Shown in pieces: positions 39,587 to 50,570 of a stretch of DNA of 64,000 bases. Below the pieces are notes generated by a model. That model saw nothing but the letters and a program-made list of their open reading frames with translations. It was not told the DNA's origin and made no database searches. Position 1 is the stretch's first letter, and every line of letters starts with the position of its first letter. The position numbers were made by a program, and so were the translations under genes. Where the stretch lies: assembly GCF_029867415.1 (NCBI RefSeq), contig NC_081183.1, positions 189,063,247 through 189,127,246 of the forward strand, given 5' to 3'. The stretch is from Vicia villosa. Taxonomy: Eukaryota > Streptophyta > Magnoliopsida > Fabales > Fabaceae.

Positions 39587-39970
39587 GTACTACTGTAAGT
39601 AACAAATGACGGAGGAGGTGTAACCGGGGCCGGAACATATGACGGAGGAGGTGGATGTCCGGAGGAAGAAGAACCGGAGGTACGTCCACCGCGAGACAAA
39701 GGAGCCAATCAATGTAAGCTATAATTTATCATTATCATCAGGGGACGTCATTACAAAAAATTGGGAAAAAAAATCTTATTATTTTTAATCTTGATTTTTT
39801 TAGAAATGACGTCCCCAGATGATAATGATAAACTATAGCTTACAATGATTGGCTCCTTTGTCTCGCGGTGGACGTACCTCCGGTTCTTCTTCCTCCGGAC
39901 ATCCACATCCTCCGTCATATGTTCCGGCCCCGGTTACACCTCCTCCGTCATTTGTTACTTACAGTAGTAC
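39587..39970. repeat. Hairpin of duplicated coding-like fragment
   Basis: The left arm 39587-39752 and right arm 39805-39970 are close to perfect inverted copies with a 52-bp loop. The minus strand of the left arm and plus strand of the right arm read APLSRGGRTSGSSSSGHPPP and then a Pro-rich tail, like the low-complexity end of a protein. It has no start codon of its own. The source gene is unknown. Confidence 0.85.
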
Positions 39971-40182
39971 GTATTTTTATTAACATGATAAATCCAATAC
40001 AAAAACATTGTGCGATACAATCCGAAATCCGAACAAAACAAAACAAAACACGTCAAACAAAACAAAAACATGTTATTCTGCCCGACGAGCGTTACAAAAT
40101 ACACATCAAACAAAATAAAAACACGTTATTCTTCTCGACGAGCGAACTCCTCCGAATGAAGATAATTATACCAATCTTCATC

Positions 40183-40401
40183 TCACTCATTATCAGAACC
40201 ATCAGCGTTGATCACGCCTGAAGGCTGAGCCTGCGCGTCCGAGCCATGGACTCCCAGGGGACGAGAAGCAGAACCAGTCAAAAGCTTATTCTTCTCCTTC
40301 ACCTCCTTCACCTCTTTCACCTCCTTCTTTGAAGAACCCTTTCTTCCCTTAGCGCCCTCTTTAGAAGACGCAGTCCTGCGTGCTTGTTGGTTGTCTGACA
40401 T
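40183..40401 (-). CDS. Short basic/Lys-rich ORF inside the Mutator-like element
   Basis: ATG at 40401 opens 72 codons: MSDNQQARRTASSKEGAKGR, then a repeated KEVKEVKEVKE stretch, then an acidic Ser/Asp end. About 100 bp upstream are two of the element's palindromes (40479, 40514). The composition looks like a disordered nuclear-protein N-terminus. It may be a captured first exon (a GT donor is not needed because it terminates itself) or an element-encoded peptide. I do not recognise the family. Confidence 0.35.
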   Translation of the reverse strand: MSDNQQARRTASSKEGAKGRKGSSKKEVKEVKEVKEKNKLLTGSASRPLGVHGSDAQAQPSGVINADGSDNE

Positions 40402-41157
40402 GTTCCTGTAAACAGTTGAAATCGATTAATATGCGAGACAAAATAAAAAACAAAAAAATTTGAACTTCTGATACAATTCGGAAGTTCATTTCTGAAAACT
40501 GGGAGGGAGGTGTTTTCGGAAATGAACTTCCGAAACACCCCTGTGATGCACTTTTCTGCAACTTCCATGGCAGACCCCTAAACCAAACTTCAAACCAAAT
40601 CAAAATGCTTCTAAACAACCTAAATACTACTAACAACCTAACCATATATCATTTATGCAATTAAAACCCTAAATAACATGCATTTCAATAATAGATCTAA
40701 AAATTTCAAAACTTACAAAGTGTTAGGATTGAGGGCTTTTGAATGTTGTTTAGCAGTGTGATTGGAGCCTTGATGCAGCTTTGGAATTCTGTTTGCACAA
40801 ATTTTCGCCTTTGCCACTTTTTGTTTTGATTTAGGGTAAATGATTGGGGGAGGGGGAGTGTTTTGATAAATCTGCAGAAATCGCAGTATTTCGGAAGTTC
40901 ACTTCCGAAATGATGTTTTCGGAAATGAACTTCCGAAATAAGTCAATTTTTTAAAAAAAAACGCGTTCGGAAATGAACTTCCGAAGCAGGGGTATTTTGG
41001 TATTTTCGCTGGGGGTGACCCCCATAGTAGGGAGGTGGCCAAAGAAATTTTCACAAAATTTGATAAGGCTTGTTTGTCGTCATCTATTAGGCAAACTCTG
41101 CCAAACTGATTTTCATTTTATTTTCGACTATTTAGCTCAAATATGTTAGCCCATTTA

Positions 41158-41215
41158 TGAGGGAGAGGGAGAAGGAGAAGGAGAAGGAGAGGAAAGGAGA
41201 GAAAGAAAAGAAGTG
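41158..41215. repeat. Purine-rich GGAGAA/GAAAGA tract
   Basis: Imperfect GGGAGA and GGAGAA repeats on the plus strand, followed by GAAAGAAAAG. Simple sequence, non-coding. Confidence 0.8.
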
Positions 41216-41219
41216 AAAA

Positions 41220-42720
41220 ACTTATTCATGTTTTTCTACAATCAGTCTCGAACCCTTTTCATTGAAATATGGGATGAAGAGGCCACATCCGCAGTCAAAG
41301 TGGTCGCGACAGTAACCAATTGGTCGACCCTGGGGTAAGTAGTAAAAGGCCTAGTGATTGAGATGGGAGCAACGAACATAACAATAGCGGTAGTTTTGGG
41401 AGAGGGCTTCAGAGCTTGGCTAGAAGAGCTAGCCTCGATGCCTTGAGCACTAGCAAAATAACATCTATAACTTATCCATATTATCTGCAAAATACAGTCA
41501 CACATGTCAGAAAAAAACTCCAAGACTCTGTTGTCACCAAAAATCTCTTTTCTTTCTTCACGGCTAACCGCACTCACGAGGGTGTAAGTATCAATCAACT
41601 TTATCCTCCCCTAGGTTGGGGAATCTCGCATGGGCCAAACCTTTCTTCGTAACACAACCCTCAGAACCAGGAGTGCATGTCTTCCTTCATCTCTGTCTCT
41701 TTAGGGGAAAGAAGGCTTAGCTAGAAATGGGCGTTCCGACGGAAACGAGACAAAGACCAATACTTTGAAAACATGCTCTTATAGAAGCAAGATGACTCAT
41801 AATGAGAGTAACAAAAGTGATATGGGCCTCTGACGTAAGGGGTTTCACCAGCAAGAAACATCCCACAAAATCACCATAGTCCCAGGTGAAGTGGTCGAAC
41901 CAAGGGTCATCCGGGTGGAAGCTAATGAGTCCTTGGTCGTGGTAGTCATTCCAAGTGGTGCGGACCAAGTATAATATAAAAATAACCTGAGCGAAATCTT
42001 CCAAGATGTATGTTCGACACATAACTGGAACACTCTCATATATGCCCATGACCTCAAATGACGCTGGGATGGGGTAGCCTTTAAATACTTCAAGACGACC
42101 ACCTCAATGTCAGAGAAAGGCAGTCGCAGTCTTATGCGTGTGAACAAGCACTCATAAAAGCAAAATTGTACAACCGTCGAAAGTGTTGCATATCCTCTTC
42201 CCAAGGTCCACTAGAAAAGCCGACCAATCATGAGGGTTGCTGACTATAATTCCAGCAGCTTCTACTGCTATCTTAGAACTCAAGATAGACGGGGTACTCA
42301 CCACCTCGTTCGGTTCCACCAGCATCACGCCTCTCTAGGCTAGTTGATCGGCTTTAGATTTTTCGCCAGATATGATCCAAGACACCACGTCTAATTTGCC
42401 TCAGAAATCTAAATGGGGCTTCACCTCATCATCGCTAGGTTCACGACCAATGGTTCTTAGAGAAAGTTGAATGAAATCGTCAGCGCATTCCCTAATTTGT
42501 TGGATAGTTTGTATTTCCTCCTCAATCAAGACGGAAATGGGCATAATGAACTTAGTACAATTCACCTCTCCGAAAATATTTGATAAAAGGGTTTCCAATA
42601 AGTCGAACAAAAAAGCTCATTCCTCCAAGGAATCCCCATGTACCCTTTTTTAGTCAGAATCATTAGATAAGGATATCACGTATTTTTGGGCCCATGCAAT
42701 CATGAGCAAGTAGATGGATA
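41220..42720 (-). pseudogene. Decayed 'putative gypsy-type transposon' gene, copy 2
   Basis: Minus-strand pieces in several frames carry this TE-borne protein. RLPFSDIEVVVLKYLKATPS and SWAYMRVFQLCVEH (about 42150-42010) are its signature segment. IMPISVLIEEEIQTIQQIRE lies upstream (about 42550-42490), and SREERKEIFGDN and a Ser/Thr-rich tail lie downstream (about 41570-41250). Frames change at least twice. Copy 3 at 43870-45690 preserves the same order, so these are duplicated or successive insertions. Confidence 0.6.
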
Positions 42721-42989
42721 TGAGATTCAGGTGATGCTCCCATTCCCATATCACAAGAATTTTTGCTCTAAGAATCACTCATTAAGTTGACGGTAATGTT
42801 GTCCGTCCTAACTAAAAAATAGGAAATGCTGAAGAAAAAACTTGAATTTAGGGTGGTGCTTGAGTATGTGAAATTGACGAAGCATAGTGAACAAAGATAA
42901 CATAGATTTTGATCAAGAAACTGCAGTAGTCCTGATTAATGCTCTCAGGAAAGAAGAGATGAATGCGTTTACTAAGACAGTGAATATCG

Positions 42990-43350
42990 TGACACTTGAA
43001 ATCCAGAAATAATATATTTGATATGTATAGATATTTAAAGTGTTCAAAATTAATAAAATTTCTATTTCCTATTTTAGCATCACACTTTTGTTATTTGAAC
43101 ATTTATTTAATTTAATTATCGCTCAAGGGCTATAACTATCATAACAAGCCTCAAATGAATTTTTGTAAATACAATTTTTCTCGTTCATTTCACTTATTTT
43201 ACACTCATGCTTCGAACTTGTTCTCACCCCATACCTTATTTTGATGCTTTCTCACACAGATTCCACCTTCCAATCGTTACAATTTAACAATATAAAATTA
43301 AATATCAAAATTTAAGTGATAATACACTCTAAAAATTTCAATTTCAAATT
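42990..43350. other. AT-rich spacer between TE pseudogenes
   Basis: No gene, RNA or clear repeat recognised. Confidence 0.3.
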
Positions 43351-43514
43351 TTGGGTCTAAAACTTGCCCCGCTTAAAGGTCTCACACTTCTCCTTCAGCT
43401 TATCATGCTCCCTAGAAAGGTCACCATAGCCTAATACATCATCCTGGCCAACACCTACCATCGAAACAAGATATCTAACCCTGCACAGACTACATGAATC
43501 ATCTATAAAAAGAC

Positions 43515-43796
43515 TAGGGATATCAATGGGGCATGGAATGTTCGGAGGATGCTTCCCCGCTTCCTGTACTTGATCCACGTCACATGGGAATATTTTTCCT
43601 CATCCCCATCGCCACAAATCCCCAAGGAGATTCATGAAGATTGAATCATAAAAAAATTCTTTACTTTTCGATCGAAACCCATCGGAGAAATTTTCCCTCT
43701 ATCGCCGTCCCCGCGAGGAAAAACCCTAAACTTTAGAGCTCCGAATAGATTATTCCCACGGGGATCCCCATTAATAGATGCAAATTGACATCCCTA
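43515..43796. mobile_element. hAT-type MITE, 282 bp
   Basis: The left end is TAGGGATATCAATGGGGCA. The right end, on the other strand, is TAGGGATGTCAATTTGCA. The flanks are AAAAAGAC (43507-43514) and AAAAAGAT (43797-43804), an 8-bp duplication with one mismatch. Subterminal GC-rich blocks resemble those in the element at 37657-38379. Confidence 0.85.
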
Positions 43797-43869
43797 AAAA
43801 AGATCTTATTTTCTAGTCACTGATAAACTCTAGACAAAAGTTAGATCCTCAGTGACCAACGAAAAATTC

Positions 43870-45690
43870 CCTCGGGGTGCTGGGAACCCGAGATAGAAGA
43901 ACGGTAGGAAGCCGAAAGATATGAGTAAGATTATATGACTCATCATCCTTCGTCAAACGAGCCCGTTTTGAAAAAAAGCCCTTCTACCGGAGTGGACGGG
44001 AAATCACCCTGATTCTTCTTGATAAGAGAAGGGGATGGTGAAGGCTCACAAATAAAGAGGTTGGTCGTGACGTTACTCTGCTGCTCCACCTTAGGAATTA
44101 CACACGGGATGGTAGTAGCATATGTCGTCAGCGCATAAATTATAGTCAATGGATGAATCATCGACACCCAAGTATCGGTAGCATCATAAGTCTCTACCAC
44201 TTAACCAAAGGAGTCAATGGTAAGACCCTAGTCCTTGGCAAGCATGATAAGTTTCTATAATAAATCCATGTTATCTGCAAAATATAAGTCACACTTGTTA
44301 CTAACAAAAAAAGGTGGTGTCTCGAGTCCTCATCCTCACCAAAGAGTTCTTGCCTCTCTGCATGACCAGGCGCACTTAATATCACAAACGTGTCAATCTG
44401 TTTCTTTTTTCACTGAGAAGAAGGCACAATGTTATCCTTCTTCATAGTCAAGTCCTTGATGCCAAGCACACATATCCTCTTTCATTTTCACCTTCTTAGA
44501 GGATAGATGATTTAGCCCGGTGTGGTAAGAAGAAGGATGTTAGAGGAAGTAAATTCTAGACTAGTACTTCAAAAAACTGCTTTTACAAGAGCAAACACCT
44601 CACACCAAGGCCGAAGATGAATAAAATAAAAAGCGAGCCTTAAAAGTAACAGGTTTCACCATCATGAAATGCTAAATAAAATTACCCCATTCGTTGGTAA
44701 AAGTGTCGATCCAAAGTACATAGGGGCGAAAGAAGACCAATCCCTGTCCTGGGCATCATCCCGAGAGGTGAGGGCCATGTAAAATAGATCAAAAAAGAGC
44801 TCCAAAGAAGGTTTCTAAGATTTATGCTCAACACATATTTGGAACACCTTCATATAAGCCAAATCTCCAAGATGAAGTTCCGAGGGGGTAACTCTTAGGC
44901 GGCCCATTATGACCACCTCAAAATCAAAAAAGGGAAAACATACTTTGAACCCGATAAAGATGTATTCATACAAAGGAACATAGAATCCCTTAAAGGAGTT
45001 GCATATCCTCTTCGCCGAATCTACTCGAAGAACCAATCAATTCGAGGAGCTGCCGACCATAATGTCAACACCGGTTATTGCCTCAACAGTGTTCAAAGTG
45101 GAAGGATCACCCAACCACTTCCGTGGACACCCAATGATACATATTAGAATTATCTGACTCAATTAACCGAAGTCCCCTTTGGGATAATTCATCAACATTA
45201 AATTGAATAACGGGACTGGTCCAAGATACTATGTTAGACTATCCCCGACACTCCAAATAATGTGCGATTTTAGCATCGCTAGGCTCATGACCATGCATTC
45301 CTCGATATAGCCTGACAAAGTTACTGACATGTTCCATCCTTTGTTGGGAAACCTCTATATCTACGCCAATTAAGGCACGGGGAGACAACGATTTATCAAA
45401 AGGATTCTAACCCCCACCAACTTTCCCTGATAATAGAGCCTATGATGATTCCCTGGAAGGAGCTATTTCAAAAAGAGAATCCCTAAATACTTTTCTAGTT
45501 ATTGAATCATCAATCAGAGAGATTATCTCTGATTTAAAATCCCCATTCACATAAAAAAGGGAATGCGATTCAAACTTCATTCCCTTTTTCTAAGAAGAAA
45601 CGACACCCTCCTAATCACTCTCGATGTTAGTAGGTCCATCATTAATCTTAACAAGGAGACAACAAATACTTGAAGAAAAAGCTTGAGTGA
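43870..45690 (-). pseudogene. Decayed 'putative gypsy-type transposon' gene, copy 3
   Basis: Minus-strand pieces include CFPFFDFEVVIMGRLRVTPS and YMKVFQICVEH (about 44950-44820), the counterpart of copy 2's signature. Downstream fragments (GHAERQELFGEDEDSRHH; a Thr/Val-rich stretch) follow. A TATA-like CCTATATAAGG on the minus strand near 45880 fits its promoter. Stops and frame changes make it non-coding as a whole. Confidence 0.58.
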
Positions 45691-45699
45691 GGAAAAGGA

Positions 45700-46722
45700 A
45701 CCTTGAAATGTAAGGTCAAAGGTAATGAAGCAAAAGGGAAACTTTGAATCTTTGAATGTTGGATGAGGGATACTCCTGGAAAAACACTCCTAAAGAATAG
45801 GGAAAGGCTCAAAGGAAATAAGGGAAATTCAATCCAATAGGTTGTGAAAATTTCCCCAAATTTCCTATATCCTTATATAGGCAATGAAAATCGGGTGGAT
45901 CAGATTGAAATTAAGAAGCAAGTGTGGATCAATGGTCATATTTTATCTTGGAAACACAACCAAATGCAAGTGCACTCAAGTGCACAATAAGCAACATCGC
46001 GTCACTCTCTAACTTTTCAAGTCACACATCAAGAGAAAAACGACAAAACGTTTCAATAATGGAACTGCATTTAATGCTTTTGTTCCCCATCACGCTTTGG
46101 CAAAACCAAAGCAATACATGCCCACTGACGCATGGATAACCATTCTTGAAGACCGACCACGATTGCTGAAAGACTCCCTCGACATCTAAAATGCCTGATG
46201 AGTCTTGGGACCAACTGTTCTGGACCGGTCAAAGGCTCAATAAAATGAGGCTCATTCACATGGTCGGCCTTGGGCCAGGGCAAGCAGGCTCATAGCCCAG
46301 GGCCTCAAAAAAATGGAACTCAAAATTTGAGTTTATGGGTTTTGTAAATTAAATAATACTATATTAAATATAATATATTACAATATAACTGCAAATTAGA
46401 TGAATGGTTTAGCTGATGGACTTCAGATTTGAGAAGAGTATGTGTTTTCTGACATTTACTGGGTTCGATACCTAGGTTAGGATTTTTAAATCCTTGCCAA
46501 TTAACATTACGATTCACATTTCAATATTATAATATTTTAAAAAAACTAGTTCAGATTAAATTAATTTATTTTACATCATTAACGTAATATTAATAATATT
46601 TTTGTATTTTATTCTATATTATTTATCACTTCTTAATTTATCATTTCTTAATCATTAATCTTTAATGTAATAATAGAATCCAAAAAAATAAAATCAAAAA
46701 TCAAAGTTAATTGTTCAATCTA
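45700..46722. other. TE-derived spacer
   Basis: The first 200 bp are the leader side of the minus-strand TE gene. The segment 46260-46320, with GGGCCAGGGC and GCCCAGGGCCTC, is a GC-rich island in AT-rich DNA and may be a transposon end. No gene is recognised. Confidence 0.35.
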
Positions 46723-46731
46723 TTTTTATTA

Positions 46732-47945
46732 GAGTGAAGACCCATTTTGATCCCTCACAAAAACTACAGAACCTAAATTAGTCCTCCACAAAAAATAGGA
46801 CCCGATTTAATCCCTTACAAAATATAACCGGGTCATATTAGTCCTTCTGGGAATATTTTTTTCAAACCGGTTTTTTCTGCTACTTTTAAACCGTGACTGG
46901 ACCGTCAAGTCGTATTTTATTTTTCATTTTTCATATTTTAAATACTAAATTGATTTTTATTTTTAATTTTGATTTTATTTTTAAACAATTCAGATTTTAA
47001 AATACAAAAAAAGATAAGATTTGTTCTGAAAAGGAATCGAACTTAAAATATTTAGGTCACATCCTATACCTTTACCACTATGCCAACGTACACTTGTGAC
47101 AAATAATTCACATGATTTATAGTAATATTAAATAATTCTAAATTTAAAATATAAAATATAAAATTTGTACCCATGAGGTCTCAAACTCAAGTCTCTTCAA
47201 ATTTAATGATAGTCACTTCACTGTACTATAAATATGAAAAGTGATTTAAGAGCGGGTGAATCAGTTAGATTAATCGGTATTAGTGAATTTTTCTCGATTA
47301 TGAATGTTAGCAATATTGTTCTAATTTTTTCGAAATTGTTATAATAGTTTCAAAAAAATCAAAACATTGTTAACATTCATTATCGAGAAAAATTCACTAA
47401 TATCAATTAATCTAATTCATGCAACCCCTCTTAGATTACTTTTCATATTTACAAAAAAGTGACTACCATTTAATTTGAAGGGACTTGGGTTTGAGACCCC
47501 GTAGGTATCAAAATTTATATTTTTTGTTTTAAATTCAGAATTGTTTAATATTTCTATAAATCATGTCAATTATTTGTCATCAATGTATGTTGACATAGTG
47601 CTAAAGGCATAGGATGTGACCTAAATGTCTTGAGTTCTATTCCTTCTCAAAACAAATCTTATCTTTTTTTTTATATTTTAAAATCTGAATTGTTTAAAAA
47701 TAAAATCAAAATTAAAAATAAAAATCTATTTAGTATTTAAAAAATAAAAATGAAAAATAAAATACGACTTGGCGGTCCAGTCACGGTTTAAAAGTAGAAG
47801 AAAAAACCGGTTTGAAAAAAATATCCCCAGAAGGACTAATATGACCCGGTTATATTTTGTAAGGGATTAAATCGGGTCATATTTTTTGTGGAAGACTAAT
47901 TTGGGTTCTGTAGTTTTTGTGAGGGACCAAAATGAGTCTTCACTC
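46732..47945. mobile_element. Foldback Mutator-like element (long inverted arms), 1.21 kb
   Basis: Arms of about 605 bp (46732-47338 and 47340-47945) are inverted copies of each other almost to the centre, beginning GAGTGAAGACCCATTTTGAT on the left and ending with its near-complement on the right. A perfect 9-bp duplication TTTTTATTA flanks the element (46723-46731 and 47946-47954), the size typical of Mutator-like elements. No transposase was found. Each arm also contains a tRNA-like module. Confidence 0.88.
47020..47100 (-). other. tRNA-like module (A- and B-box) in left arm
   Basis: On the minus strand the left arm reads TTGGCATAGTGGTAAAGG, which matches the pol III A-box consensus TRGCNNAGYGG. 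About 35 bp later comes AGTTCGATTCC, which fits the B-box GGTTCGANTCC. A full cloverleaf is not obvious, so this is a tRNA-derived or SINE-like promoter rather than a working tRNA gene. The right arm has a diverged counterpart on the plus strand (about 47590-47645). Confidence 0.5.
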
Positions 47946-47954
47946 TTTTTATTA

Positions 47955-48324
47955 TTTGCCTCATGCGTCTAAAAAGTCAGGACTGACCCTACTCATTTCT
48001 CTCGTTCGCTCCATTGAGTCTAAAATATAAATACATTTACAAGGAATTTTTAGATACACAATCTCTAATATCCATTTTCATTATGAGCGTTGAAAGTGAC
48101 TTGAGCGTTGAAGTATTAATCATGATTTGAAAGTGTGTGAAGTAAGTCAATTAATATATATTAATTGTTAATTGAGTTAAATGAATTAATATGTTAATGG
48201 TTAATTGAGTTAAATGAATGTAAGCCGTTTTGGTTATGAATTTGATCATGGACGACATTTGTTGATATTGGAAAGAAAAATACTTTAATAATTTTTTTTA
48301 AGGAAAACAACATACTAAATAGAC
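47955..48324 (+). promoter_or_regulatory. Upstream region of the HhH protein gene
   Basis: AT-rich, with the phrase TAATTGAGTTAAATGAAT repeated near 48168 and 48206. No clear TATA assignment is made. The start codon at 48325 follows an A-rich leader. Confidence 0.3.
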
Positions 48325-50570
48325 ATGAAACTTAAAAGCCGTGGAGCGGGAACTTTGGGTGTTGATGAAGCTATGGATTTTGAATGCAAGGACGTTAACA
48401 TTTGGAAAGAAGCACTCTCTACATACCCATCACAAGTCCAATCTCTTTCTCTCACAAAGAAAAAACCCGATCTAGTTTCTCTCAACCAATTCTACTGCAA
48501 CGAACTCCCTTCTCTCATTCACCAACGAAACCCTAACCCTTTCATCACCACTCAAGAACTCTCCAAACTCATGCAATGGAAACTCACCCGTGGAAAATGG
48601 AGGTAGGTAGCTTGATTAATTCATCATCATTTGTTCGATTGTAGTTGTTTTATTGTTCAACCGATTTGTTTTGCTTTTTTTTAGGCCGCGTTTGTTGGAT
48701 TTTGTTTCTTCCATTGATGACGCTGTTGTGAAAAGTGCTTCTGAGAAAGCTTTTGGGAGTCTTCCTGATCTGTCGAAAGCGGTTTCGGAGTTATGTGTGT
48801 TGAAAGGAGTTGGGCCTGCTACTGCTTCTGCTGTTTTGGCGGCATTTGCTCCCAACTTGACTCCTTTTATGTCTGATGAGGTAGTTATTCGTTTTATTAC
48901 AACTTACACTTTCAGTTCAATCTCTTATATCATCGTTATCATGGTCACAGTGTATTTGATAATATGTTTTTTTAGTGAATCGGCATTTTAGACTTGAAAT
49001 TTTAACGTTGGGGGTATTTAATAACAATTTAGACTATGTTTGAATATTTTAAAACAAACGGAATGAAGTGAGATGGAACTGAGTGGAACGAAGTAGAACC
49101 AAGCAAGCGGAATGAATATCTCTTTCTATTGTGTGGATATTTTAGGATGGAATGCAACAAAATTGTTATTCCGCTCATTTCAAAAGTGTACAAAAACAAG
49201 AGTAAGTGGTTGAGCGTCCGTTTGGCTTTGCATTAATTGGACTTATGTGAGCCTGAAACCATGTCATTTTCTCACGTCTAAGCAAAAGCTTCAGTTTGTA
49301 GCTTCCGGTAAATCACGTAAAAACCATAATTAGATGTGCGTTAGTATGTCCAAACTCCAAGCCAAACATTCCGTTCTCTTTTACCAATCCAAATGATGGA
49401 ACATAATTTTATTCCATTCCGTTCCATTCCATCACATTCTATCTATCCAAACAAACCTTAGTTTAAATCCATTAAAATTGAAGAATATAGTCAATTTACT
49501 ATTTTTCTTCTTCTTCTGAATTTAGCATGTCTTGATGTATCATCATATGACTATTTTTAAGGCAATATGTAGTAAGTCTTTTATTGGTTTTGATGGATGT
49601 TTTCTTAGTAGATAGTTTGTTGTGTAAGGAATAAATTGACTGTGTTCTTTAATTGAAAGGACTAAATAGTTTGATTCTTACAATTTTGGGGATTAAAATG
49701 CTTATTTACTCTATTATTTTCAGTAAATGATTTCACAATAAAGGCCTATAGGAGTGTCTTGACTCTTGAATAATGTTTAGTGTCAAATAGTGTTCAAAAG
49801 CTTACAATTTAGTCCGAATTTGTGCCTAATGAGAACTAAAACATCCCTAAAAACTATACTGGAATGACTATTTTTAAAGACCAAGTTTAGTACCTTTCTT
49901 ATAGACCCTCAGTGTATTTTATCAAGTACAATTTGAGGCTTTGCCCTGTTTTTTATTTTGTAGTTATGTAAGATTTGTTCATGTCATTATGTGATTATTG
50001 GCTGTGTTGCAATGCAGGCTATGCAGGCTGCTCTTGGAAACTCAAAAGATTATACACTGAAGCAGTATCTTATATTCGCCAATAAACTGCAGGAGAAAGC
50101 AAAGGTACAGTTATTGCATCAATTCTATGTCTTTTTAATTTGAAAGGATTCATGCTTGATGTTTTGAATTTCGATACAAAAAGATAGGAATAGATTGATT
50201 CATTTGAATATCTGGTTATTTTGAACTCAACTGTGGTTCTGTACTTAAGTTGATAAAAATAAGGACTTTCCTATGTATGCCTGTTGCATCATCTCTCTTT
50301 TGGTGTCAGGGAAACAATCATGTGCTGTTTAGTGTGAGCACGTTCTTGCTATTCAATCAACGACATTAATATAGGAAGTAGTTCTGTAACTAAACCATTT
50401 GCATGGAAAACAATTTGCAGGAACTAAGTTCAGAAGAGACTCCCTTTACCCCATCTGATGTAGAAAGGGCTTTGTGGAGTTGTGCTATAGCGAAGTCATC
50501 AGCACCTAAATCCAATCAGGACTCTAAGACCAATCCAAGCAAAAGCTCTAAAAGAAAGAGAAAAACTTGA
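48325..50570 (+). CDS. Conserved helix-hairpin-helix protein of unknown function (4 exons)
   Basis: Predicted 236 residues. Exons: 48325-48602, 48685-48880, 50018-50104, 50421-50570; all joins are GT-AG and in frame (711 nt). The N-terminal ~90 residues contain WKEALSTYPSQVQSLS and a KLTRGKWRPRLLDF segment. LKGVGPATASAVLAAF (132-147) is a helix-hairpin-helix of the kind that contacts DNA in DNA glycosylases and related proteins. The downstream catalytic Lys/Asp arrangement of true HhH-GPD glycosylases is not evident, so enzymatic activity is doubtful. The C-terminus KSSKRKRKT is a probable nuclear localisation signal. Homologues occur widely in plants and fungi as uncharacterised proteins, as far as I recall. 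Intron 2 (1.1 kb) holds a MITE. Confidence 0.85.
49030..49460. repeat. MITE in intron 2 of the HhH gene
   Basis: The left part (GACTATGTTTGAATATTTTA, GGAATGAAGTG) is matched inverted by the right part (TTCCATTCCGTTCCATTCC, ATCTATCCAAACAAACCTTA). This is typical of legume MITEs with GTTTGGATA-type ends. Limits are approximate. Confidence 0.5.

Larger units (their letters stand above)
39143..41052. mobile_element. Mutator-like non-autonomous element, 1.91 kb
   Basis: The terminal inverted repeats start GAATTTTTCTTCACCCACCT on the left and, on the other strand, GAAAATTTCTTTGGCCACCT on the right. They are flanked by ACAAAATT at 39135-39142 and 41053-41060, an 8-bp duplication within the 8-10 bp range of Mutator-like elements. 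Ten short palindromes of the form TTCGGAARTTCAYTTCCGAA cluster in the subterminal regions and near 40480-40535. Inside are a 166-bp-arm hairpin (39587-39970) and a 72-codon frame (40401-40183). No transposase is seen. Confidence 0.68.

Noticed and set aside
47020..47100. Functional tRNA gene call for the A/B-box module
   Set aside because: No convincing acceptor stem or anticodon arm; only the promoter boxes match.
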